A stretch of DNA of 64,000 bases from Phytopythium helicoides. Its lineage: Eukaryota > Oomycota > Peronosporomycetes > Pythiales > Pythiaceae. The position numbers and the translations under genes are program-made. Within the stretch, counting starts at the first letter, position 1. Every line of letters starts with the position of its first letter. The stretch covers positions 248,001 to 312,000 of the forward strand of contig JANFNE010000012.1 in the NCBI GenBank assembly GCA_024867545.1, written 5' to 3'. This document shows, piece after piece, positions 12,527 to 21,147 of this stretch. The notes below the pieces were generated by a model, which saw only the letters and a list, made by a program, of their open reading frames with translations, did not search any database and was not told the origin of the DNA.

Positions 12527-14247
12527 ATGAGCAGCCCGCGCTACAACGTGTTCCGCGCGGCGCGCGGCAGCGACGTGGAGGATCTGCTGCTGTTCCGCGA
12601 GCAGCCGCGCCAGATCGCCGTGCTGTCGCTGGCGGCCTGCAGGGCTTCTACTACTACTCGTTCTCCCCCAAGGCGCAGGCGAGTTGCTGGGGATTTTTTT
12701 TTTCATTGATGAGGTGAAGCGCAGGAGCGCTGACCTGTCGGGTGGATTGTCGAGACAGGACTGGCAGGAGAGCGCGCGGCGAGGGCTGGCGGCCAGCGTG
12801 CTGCTGTTCCTGGTCTACTGCTTCTTGCAGACGCGCGACGGGCTCATGGTGCGCTGGGTTGAGAGTGGAGAGACTGAATGGGTGAGAAGGAAGAAGATGG
12901 TGACGGAGATTGTGGTTGGTTGACAAAGGTGCCGGCCGCATCCTGGAGTGTGGCGCGTTGTCCATGGCTGCTCGGTCGTGTACCTGCTGCTACTGGCGGC
13001 AATCGCGGTGCAGGATCGCGAGGGCGCCTATTCGTGCGCTGCAGCTCGTTTTCCCAGAGGTTGGGGACGTGACCAGGCAAACGACATCAGGAAACCTCGC
13101 GTGCGAGATCAACCCGCAGGTAACTTCTTTTCAAGCGCCATGGGCTAGCGATGACGCTATAACAAAGGACACATGTGATCGCTGCAGACCCTGTACCGAG
13201 GCGTGTCGAGCATTTGGTTCCTCGCGCACGTGGCCGGGTGGTGGGGCAAGATGTGCATGTTCCGCGACTGGCGCGTCTGCTGGGTGCTCAGCATTGCTTT
13301 CGAGCTGCTTGAACTCGCGCTCCAGTTCATCATCCCTGATTTCCAAGAGTGCTGGTATGTCTCGTCCGCTTTCGTCCTGGAAATTGTGAGGCACATGGAG
13401 CTGACATTGAACGGAACCAGGTGGGACTCGCTGCTCATGGACCTGCTTGGTGCCAATATCCTCGGCATGATCCTCGGCCGCATTACACTCTGGCTGTGCC
13501 AAACCAAGGAGTACGACTGGTCGGGCAAGAAGGCAAGAAAATGGGCTACATGCGCTTCGCACTGCGCCAGTTCACCCCAATTAGCTGGGACCAGTACCAT
13601 TGGGAGGTGTTCTCGAGCTTCTCGCGCTTTGCGCAGGTACGAGCGTGATTATACTTCCCACCTGCGCGCAAGCTCAGCGGTAATCATCCACTCGACTGTC
13701 TTGACAGGTCTTTTTCGCTGTGGTTGTGTGCCTCGTAACCGAGCTCAACGCCTTCTTCTTGCTGACATCACTGGCGATTCCAAAGGAGAGCAAGTTTAAC
13801 TCGTACCGCCTGGCGCTCGTGTTCCTCATCGGTATCCCCGCTGCTGCTGAGGTGAGTCATACCAATTTCTGCGGTTCGTCCTGTTCACTTGTTCTCACGC
13901 CGTCACTTTCGTTTTTCGACCTTCAGTACTACGAGTTCCTCTCGAACCCGGAATGCTGGCGTCTTGGTCAGAACGCTTGGATGATCCTGTCGATCTGTGT
14001 CTTTGAGGTGCTCGTGTGGCTCAAGTTTTCGGGCAACGGAGTGCTTTTCCCGGCCTCTCCGCCTCCAGTCGTGCTGTTCGCGATCGTGGCGTTCGTCGTT
14101 CTCTTCTCGCTCTGGGTTCTGCTTTTCTTTACTACCAAGACGAAGACTCCCAAGAGCGGCAAGGTTGTCGGCTGGAGCTACCTGGACGTGCTCTTCTGGG
14201 TATCGTTCATGCCGCTTGCTCTGCTCACCACTCAGTGGGCTTTCTAA
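12527..14247 (+). CDS. Phosphatidylserine synthase (base-exchange type, seven exons, four indels)
   Basis: ER multi-pass enzyme that swaps the head group of PC or PE for L-serine, PSS1/PSS2 family. Exons: 12527-12678, 12759-12848, 12929-13119, 13188-13354, 13421-13636, 13708-13851, 13927-14247. Family landmarks in order: FYYYSFSP, ESARRGLAA...YCFLQTRDGLM, RPHPGVWRVVHG, FLAHVAGWWGKMCMFRDW, LQFIIPDFQECWWDSL (the catalytic-region NFxECWWD block), LRQFTPISWDQYHWE, VTELNAFFLL and a C-terminal set of membrane helices. Intron 1 uses a GC donor (CAG|GCGAGT); the others are GT-AG, 66-80 nt. Single-base slips near 12633 (-1), 12932 (+1), 13025 (+1) and 13532 (-1) cancel out, giving about 426 residues. 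Identity is firm; the slips are most likely consensus errors. Confidence 0.88.
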
Positions 14248-14444
14248 GGCTTCAGTGTCATGAAGCAGAGGTAATGACAGAAGATTGTGGATTTGGAGGT
14301 GCAGGCTTGATGGTTTAGAGACATAGATGGAAGGAAAGCCAAGGCAGACGCATAGAGGAACTTTCAAATACCACACCATGCAAAGAAACTTTGATTGAGC
14401 TTATACATACACACGACCACTCGTACACCACTATCCAGTACTGC

Positions 14445-15288
14445 TCAGAGCTTGGTGTTGTAGTAGTCCTCGACGCGAATGTGCTTGGCGCCGCCGTAAA
14501 AGTCGAGCAGCACGATGTGCGCCAGCTCCATCACGTATGGGCGGAATCCGTGGTTGGACGGCCAGTACTTCATCTCTGGGTGGCGCGAGAAGAGCACCTT
14601 CTGCGCGTACTCCACGCGGTCAGCGCTCACAGGCACAACGCTGCCCAGCAGCGTGATACGCCAGCACGTCGGGTCCTCCACGTCCATCTTGCACGCGCTC
14701 GGACCCTGCTGCGCGAAGGAGATCGACACGCTCGCATTCGGATGCGTCTGCAGGTCGGCCGCTACAATTCAAGACCACCAACAGTCAATGAGGTCTTCCT
14801 CCTCCAACTCAAAGCATCAACTAGAGAAGCCTACCAGTGGCGTCCATGGGCGTGAGGTAGAAGAAGAGCTCGCCCGTCGACGCTGCATCCGAGTCCCCAA
14901 TGCTGTCTGCAACCCTCAACACCATTCCCATCAGCAAATTGCGAGCTACTTGGCCCATGATCTCAAAATCTCACCGCTGAACGACACGATGTTGGCGTAC
15001 GCGACGCCGTCGAAGGCTCGCGAGGTCGTAGCCATGCTGGCCCACGTGTTGTCGTGCACGAGGCGTCGAGCGTGGTACGCCGCCGTGGCGTCCGACTCGT
15101 ACAGTCTGCAGCCCCACATCCCCAGTCAGCGCCCTCCACTCGTCCAAAATCTCTGAAAAAAAAAAAAAAACTGACCGCTGCTCGTTTGGCGCTTCGTCAT
15201 CCGAAAACACGATCGAAGCTCGGTACGTGCGGCCGTCCACGAGCGAGGCGAGCGCCAGCAGCACCAGCAGCGTCAGCAGTTTGGCCAT
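14445..15288 (-). CDS. CREG-like secreted glycoprotein (four exons)
   Basis: Homologue of cellular repressor of E1A-stimulated genes: a secreted or lysosomal protein with an FMN-binding-like split barrel that usually binds no flavin. Exons: 15288-15176, 15105-14975, 14906-14835, 14761-14445. Introns are 68-73 nt and GT-AG, and the frame is clean throughout, about 210 residues. The N-terminus MAKLLTLLVLLALASLVDG is a good signal peptide. Family landmarks: AAYHARRLVHDNTWASMAT, GVAYANIVSFSD, GELFFYLTPMDAT, the CWRITLLGSV strand and VLFSRHPEMKYWP followed by LLDFYGGAKHIRVEDYY. Intron 1 holds a 14-15 base T run immediately after its GTCAG donor. It is convergent with the synthase (198 bases apart) and divergent from the LYR gene. 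Confidence 0.88.
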
Positions 15289-16087
15289 CGCGAGCGTCTG
15301 GGGCTGGAGCGGCAGATGCAGAAGTGATGGAGGGATCGCCAAGATGGATCCGCATCACGACCTGAGAACGCGCCGATTTTTGAGTTTTGGCCAATCACGT
15401 ATGGGGATTTGCATCAGTTTTGTGGCCAATGGGAGGGAAGGAGGTGTTACAGTGAGCGGTTTTGTCCAATCAGCGGCGCGCGACCCACGCGCTTGCGGCT
15501 CGCTGCGAGCTGCGACTGGCAGGAGGCACGAGCTGCCTGCAGTCGCCACCAGCGTCACGAAGGAGAGGAGGGAGGATGCGGTGGATGGCTGCAACCAGGT
15601 CCTTCTTTTCGAAGCCTCTGACTGCGTTTCCAGGTGACGAACCTCGTCAAGAAGGCATTGGGGGCGGTGGAGTGGCAATCGATGTCATTGCCATCGCTCG
15701 GAAGCTCTGGCGTCGGCAGCTGTTCATACTAGTGAGATTGTGCAGTAGCGATGCCATCGCATCGATGATATTGATGTTTCCCCCGATTGGTGAGACCGTC
15801 GAGTTTGGGCAATCTTGATTCCTCCAACCCAAGCATAGAGGACGCTCTGCTAACAAATGACACTCTAAGCCGACTATATAAATTCCTCTTCTCCTCCTTC
15901 AGCTCACAACTGACAAGTTCCCATTGGCATCTTCCCTCTGCATCTCGTCGCTCAGCAACTCGAGCGAGTCACTCACCTCTCGCTCCACTTCAAGTTGCTG
16001 ACGAACGATTTCTTCCAATCCCCTATCTGCATTCCCAAATATCGTCCAATCAAAACCCCTTCCTCCCTTCCAAGCCCCCGCCACCAC
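15289..16087. other. Divergent promoter region with CCAAT boxes
   Basis: Upstream DNA shared by the CREG-like gene (-) and the LYR gene (+). CCAAT pentamers on the + strand lie at 15391, 15426, 15466 and 16046. No convincing coding frame was found. Confidence 0.4.
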
Positions 16088-16345
16088 ATGAAGCGCGAGG
16101 TGCTGGCGCTCTACCGGCGCGCGCTGCGCCTCGCGCTGACGCTGCGGCCCGCGGCGCCCGCGCTCGCCCGCAAGCTTCGCTACAACGCGCGCGAGCTGCT
16201 GCAGCTCCGCAGGGCCGAGCAGAGCCAGGCGCGCGTGCAGCGCCTGCTGCGCGAGGGCCACGACGCGCTCGACGTGTTCGCGCTGCTGGCCAAGGACGAC
16301 GCGCTGCTGGCCGCCATCTCGCGCAAGGCGCCGCGCTCGGGCTGA
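16088..16345 (+). CDS. Small LYR-motif protein (mitochondrial complex assembly type)
   Basis: 85 residues in one exon from the ATG at 16088. VLALYRRALRLA near the N-terminus is the L-Y-R motif followed by helix, and KLRYNARELLQLRR is the second conserved helix region. LYR proteins bind acyl carrier protein and help assemble respiratory complexes or deliver Fe-S clusters in the mitochondrial matrix. The length fits the family (80-120). I cannot say which subgroup (LYRM or SDHAF1-like). Its stop is nine bases from the 3' end of the coiled-coil gene on the opposite strand. Confidence 0.7.
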   Translation: MKREVLALYRRALRLALTLRPAAPALARKLRYNARELLQLRRAEQSQARVQRLLREGHDALDVFALLAKDDALLAAISRKAPRSG

Positions 16346-16353
16346 CAGGCGAG

Positions 16354-17595
16354 TTACTGGAGGGCGCAGGCGCGCGACTTGCTCAGCATCGCGAGCTTCT
16401 CCTCCTGCAGCGCGCGCAGGCGGCGCTGGAGCTCCTCGCGCTCCTGCGCGTCGCTCGCCAGCTTGGAGCGCAGCAGCTGCCGAGCTGCGTTAGATGAGAA
16501 GAGCAGCAGTACAATACAAACCGCTGGTCTACGAACCTCTAGAGCGTCATCGGCGGTCTTGGCGCCGGCGTCTCGCTCGTGTTTGGCATCGTTGGAGGCT
16601 TTGATGGCCTCCATGTCGCTCTGTAGCTGGTCGACGCGACGCTGGGCGGCAGCGAGTTGCTGGTCGAGACGGGAACGCTCGAGAGCAAACGCCTCACGAG
16701 CTGCTGAGAGCTCGGAGACGCGCTCGGCATCTTTAAGGGCCTCGAGCTGCTTTGTGCGCTGCTCACGGTCACGCTCGACTAGATCTACGGCGCGCGCTAC
16801 GGCCTTGGCCTCTCGCTCATCGTCGTAAACGGGAGGCTCTTTGACAGCGCTGGAAGGTGGGCTTACGATCGGGACAATAGGAGGAGCAGTGGTGGGTGGC
16901 AGCTGAGAATTGGGCTGCTGGGTTAGTTGTAGGGGAAGAATGCGGAACACCAGCGAGCTTGCGTCGACAGCATGCAGCACACCGTCGGTCACTAGCAGCC
17001 GAAATATCTAACAACAGTGCGTGTCAACTCCAACAGCATCAAGTACTTGGGAAGTTCCAAACGCACATTTGTATGATCGATAGGTAGGCAAAAACTCTCA
17101 CAGCACGGGAACGGCTGGTACTGCACTCGCAGTGGATCTTTCAGAGGTGATTCGGGCTGAATTCGCACAAGCATCCATATAAAGAGCCCGCGAAGTTGGC
17201 TGAGTGTTTCCGGGTGCCGACTCTCGTCGTTTTCTGGTCCATCTTCCTGTTTATCTCGTCGATAGCCTTTGGCTTCAAATTCTGGGACCTCAGATCGAAG
17301 AAATCCGCCTGAAGTGCCCGTCACCGTCGATCACCAAAGGCGCGCACGTTGAGAGTCGAATCCGAACATGAACGCTAGAGACAACGCAAACATATGCTGT
17401 TTTAGCTGGCACAACTTCTGCATCTGCCTCAACATCGAATCTGTCGGGTCCAAGACCGAAAAATAACTTAGCAATGATGCCGGAACACGCGGAATGTCAT
17501 GCAAACATGACCAACAGATATCGCAGCGGTCGGAGAGGCACAGACGCAGACCCGAGCAAGAGATTGCTGCTGTCTTCATCATTGAGTGTCGCCAT
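16354..17595 (-). CDS. Coiled-coil protein of unknown function (frame interrupted)
   Basis: Not recognised. The best reading starts at the ATG at 17595 (MATLNDEDSSNLLLGSAS) and passes through a helical region (IPRVPASLLSYFSVLDPT, LRQMQKLCQLKQHMFALS). It continues with EFEAKGYRRDKQEDG, LRGLFIWMLVRIQPESPL and LELPKYLMLLELTRTVV, then LHAVDASSLVFRILPLQL, and ends in a long charged coiled coil (EREAKAVARAVDLVERDREQ; KLASDAQEREELQRRL). A short 48-nt intron (16485-16532, GTAGAC...CGCAG) is likely near the 3' end. The upstream half needs one extra base dropped near 17515, passes a TGA near 17331 (perhaps inside an intron ending about 17300), and needs one missing T near 17002. Gene presence is fairly safe for 16354-17300; the 5' structure is tentative. 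Confidence 0.5.
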
Positions 17596-17890
17596 TATGC
17601 ATTGGACTTTGCTGGCAAATTGGAGGTCGAGACAGCACAGAAGAAGAGTAATTATAGCATTTACACCAACAATCTGGCTGCAGGAAGACGCGTTCTTGAA
17701 TTCATCAACTTGAATTACTTGAATGCAGCACGACTCGAACACTTGGATTGCCGCCGTGAAGACATACATGGATGCACGGAGAGCTTGTGCCTCGCCGTTG
17801 GGAAAAAGAGTTGCCCTGCGATATGCACCGCACATATCTCACTTAAACCGGGACAAGCGATTCACACCCACCTAGCTGAGCATCGTCAAG

Positions 17891-18772
17891 ATGGAGCTCA
17901 CGGATGCAGCTCTCAACGGGGAATGGGACGTCGTGCGGCGTCTGGTGGAAGGCGATGCGGATGTGAACGCTGTTGATGAAGTTGGATGCGCTTCACTGAT
18001 GTTTGCGGCTCGGCATGGGATCTTGGACGTCGTCGTACTTCTCGTGGAGCACGAAGCGGATTTGAATGCCCAAGATTCGTATGGGCGAACGGCGCTGATG
18101 GAAGCTGCTGGACACGAGCATTTTGACGTTGTCCAGTTCCTGTTTGATGTTGGAGCTGATTTGAATATCGGCGGTGCGTATGAAAGCACTGCGTTGGGGA
18201 GGGCACTCTTCATTGGAAGGCTGGATATCGTGTTGTGGCTAGTGGACCGTGGTGCAACAGCGAAAGATGACTTGCCGGGCCGATCGAATGCTCTAGTCAG
18301 TACTGCTAGACAGGGGCACTACGACATTATTCGCTATCTACTAGACCACGGACTGGACGTGGATGCACGCAATTGGGGCGGGTCAACGGCGTTGATGACG
18401 GCTGCTGAAGGTGCACACTTGGACGTTGTTGAGCTTCTCATCGATTACGGCGCGGATGTCAACGCTACCGATGACTATGGAGACACAGCTCTCATGATGG
18501 CGGCAAGAAGTGGTGATGTGAAGGTCGTTGAGTACCTAATTGATAATGGCGCAGATATCGACGCGATCAGCCATATCAACGAGACTGCGATGACACTGGC
18601 AGCATTACTTGGTCATCAAGATATCGTTGAATGCCTCGTCGATCACGGCGTGGATATGAAAATATCTGGGGGTGCTTTTCGCGCAGCACGCGAGAATGGG
18701 CACGATCACATTTATCAGTATCTCTACTCGAGCCTCAGCCGGAGCGACGCAATGTATCTGGGCTTTTCATAA
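17891..18772 (+). CDS. Ankyrin-repeat protein, ankyrin only (293 residues)
   Basis: Single intact exon made almost wholly of about nine ankyrin repeats, e.g. GRTALMEAAGHEHFDVVQFL and GSTALMTAAEGAHLDVVELL, each ending in a DxGADxNA-type turn. No signal peptide, membrane segment or kinase. The first residues (MELTDAALNGEWDVVRRLV) correspond to the N-terminal cap of the large ankyrin-kinase genes in this window. It could be a protein-interaction adaptor or a truncated relative that lost its kinase half; the sequence after the stop shows no kinase remnant. Start chosen at the ATG that begins the first repeat. Confidence 0.8.
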   Translation: MELTDAALNGEWDVVRRLVEGDADVNAVDEVGCASLMFAARHGILDVVVLLVEHEADLNAQDSYGRTALMEAAGHEHFDVVQFLFDVGADLNIGGAYESTALGRALFIGRLDIVLWLVDRGATAKDDLPGRSNALVSTARQGHYDIIRYLLDHGLDVDARNWGGSTALMTAAEGAHLDVVELLIDYGADVNATDDYGDTALMMAARSGDVKVVEYLIDNGADIDAISHINETAMTLAALLGHQDIVECLVDHGVDMKISGGAFRAARENGHDHIYQYLYSSLSRSDAMYLGFS

Positions 18773-19257
18773 TCCTCGGCGCCAAACCTCGGCAATAATC
18801 GCGACAAATGACATCAGCATCGAGATCGGTCGCCCGCTTTTGAGGACTTCAATCCAAACCGAACAGCCAAATGCCAGAAGGTGTTTGCCGGAGAATGCCT
18901 TTGCGTCTTTGTTTGTTTGTTTGTTTGTTTGTTTGCTGAGATCTACAAACTTGTGCGCGATCGCGCTGACGACTTTGAGATATCGTTCAAAATCGCACTG
19001 AGCTTGGCGCTTCTCAATGGGAGCCACTGCACGTGATGTTTGAGTAGCAAGCTTGCTCTCCACCTTCGAGAATGCCGATCGGCGGCTACACAATGAAGCG
19101 CGAGACTGTCACAACGCGCTCACTGTTGTCTCTTGCGTTGGTGCGGCTTGGATACCACAATAAAAAATGTAGGAGTATGGAATCGACACACACATGGCGC
19201 CGCTGGCAACTTGCGGCGCTCCCTATGGCACTACTGTAGACTAGGACGGCGGATCAA
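18773..19257. other. Intergenic region
   Basis: Between the convergent 3' ends of the ankyrin-only gene and the tail-anchored protein gene. Apart from the TTTG repeat listed separately, nothing is recognised. Confidence 0.4.
18908..18935 (+). repeat. (TTTG)7 microsatellite
   Basis: Seven perfect tandem copies of TTTG in the intergenic region 3' of the ankyrin-only gene. Confidence 0.95.
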
Positions 19258-20736
19258 TCATGCGCCGAAGAAGATGGCGCAGACGAAAACGAAAAGGATC
19301 GCGCAAATGACTGGAATGTTGATGAATGCACGCGCCGCTTCTCCGTGTCAGTTGGTCCCTTGATATATCGAGGTGGCAAAGCTGCTTCCCCTGGGACACC
19401 CGGGATCACGATTGGAGACCCATCAGCAGTTGGCTGCATCCTGCTCGTTGCAGATTCTATGGGGATAGTGCTGTCAAGGTTGCCAGTACGGTTAGGATTG
19501 ATCTTCCACTCCAACTTGTCCATCTTGCCAAGCGATCCTTTAGAGTGCAGCGCTGCAACCTTCTCGAGCTCGTCCGCAGGAGACATCGACCGGAACCGGG
19601 GTCCTTCGAATACGTTGTGCTCGCTAGAAATGTGGTCGAACGCACTATCGAGAGACGCCATACGATCCAGCGACACAAAATTCGATTTGCCCACGAGGAA
19701 GGAAGTCGGCGGCGAAGAGAACTCTGACCGGTCAGGAGACGACTTGGTACGCCGCAACGGTGTGTGATGAACTTCGCTCGAGGCTGCAGAAGGAGACGCG
19801 AAGGCCACCGGTATCTGCAAGGGCTTGCATTCCGATAGAGAACTATGCCAAGTAACAGGCTGCGGTCGTACTGGAGTGACTGGAGTTGCGTCAAACTCAT
19901 GCGTTTCAACACGCTCTTGCTTGATGGGGATAACCTCCTTCTTGATCGTAATAGCCGAGCCAGTGGGCGTGCAGTTCGCGGTATAGGCCACCGTCGCAAC
20001 TGGGGTCGCTGCTGCATCCGCTTCCATGTCGATATCATCAGCATCACCGGCACCTTCCTGCTGAACCTCTTCCTGTTTCGCGTCGGGAACCATGATCGCA
20101 ACCGGCGCTACGGTCACTGCCGGCTGCACATTGACAGCGCTTGGGGCACCGTTGCTGGCAAATCCAAACGACTGCGCGCGCTGTCCAAACGTGTGTCTAA
20201 ACACCGAGCCTCCCGGCGCCGCAGTCGCCTGTCCGTCGCTGTACTTGGGTGGGAACTGCGAGGCGTCCACGGACCCATTGTCGGCAATGCGCCCCGCGCG
20301 GATGAACAGCAGCCGCTGCAGCGTTCCGCTCAGCGGTGCGCCAGCTTCAGCCGCCTGCTCTCGCTTGATGATGCCCAGCAGCTCCTCGTCCGACTCGTTC
20401 AGCAGCATCTGCTCGAGGTCCACATACCCTCTTGCCACGTCGTCTGAAGCATCCACCGCGCCAGCAATCAGCCTCACAGCCCCCACCTACCCACCGCCAG
20501 GAAATCCACCGACACTCACCGTTGCTCCAGAGCCCGCGGAAAGCGCGCGCGCTGCCGAACTCCTCGTCCAGGCGCGCGTCCAGCATGGCGCTGGGGCGGA
20601 ACACGTCGGCGTCGATGTCCAAGTCCATGTCGACGTCCTCCAGCGGCCGCTCGGGCGCCGCCGCCACGACCGGCGAGCCCTCGCGCGGCGCGTCGTCGTC
20701 CAGCGCGCTGACCAGCGCCAGCCCCTCGAGCTCCAT
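19258..20736 (-). CDS. Acidic Ser-rich protein with SUMO-type sites and a probable C-terminal membrane anchor
   Basis: No named family. Exon 1 is 20736-20520 and exon 2 is 20443-19258; the 76-nt intron is GTGAGT...TTCAG and joins WSN to DDVARGYVDLEQMLL in frame. The N-terminus is acidic (LEDVDMDLDIDADVF). Three psi-K-x-E sumoylation consensus sites are visible: IKRE in exon 2's start, then IKKE and IKQE close together in IKKEVIPIKQERVE. The middle is disordered and Ser/Pro-rich. As written the frame ends at 19254 in a Ser-rich tail. Restoring one G near 19340 instead gives PPRYIKGPTDTEKAARAF followed by a strongly hydrophobic run of about 20 residues (IPVICAILFVFVCAIFF) and a stop at 19258, i.e. 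a tail anchor. Corrected length about 467. The anchor is inference. Confidence 0.65.
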
Positions 20737-21147
20737 GGGGCGTCGCCGACACCACCGCCCGCCGGCCTTTCTCCGAGCTTTAGATAGTGCGCAGCGCGTC
20801 CTCGATGGCTGCTATAATTGCCTCTTTTTTCCGAGCGCCATACAAACTTCGAGTCACGCGGGTTGCCCTTGTGAACCGGCTGCCTATCCCGACTCACTTG
20901 GCGCCACTATGCCATAGGTGGATGGGCACGAACGCCACCGCGCCATTTCGACCAATCCTGCGCTTGATAGACATATCACAACATATCATTGGACGAAATC
21001 GCGCATTACTCACCCGTGGAACCAGTAACCATGGCTACACAAAATCGTACCCCCGCGATCGTACCCCGTTGGTTGGCAGGCAGGCAGCCGCCACTCGCTT
21101 GGTGATCGGCGCTGCGCACCTGCATCTTCTCGCTGCTCCTGGGCGCC
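20737..21147. other. Divergent promoter region
   Basis: Between the acidic protein gene (-) and NOP14 (+). It has CCAAT/ATTGG pentamers at about 20952 and 20988. No gene seen. Confidence 0.4.
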
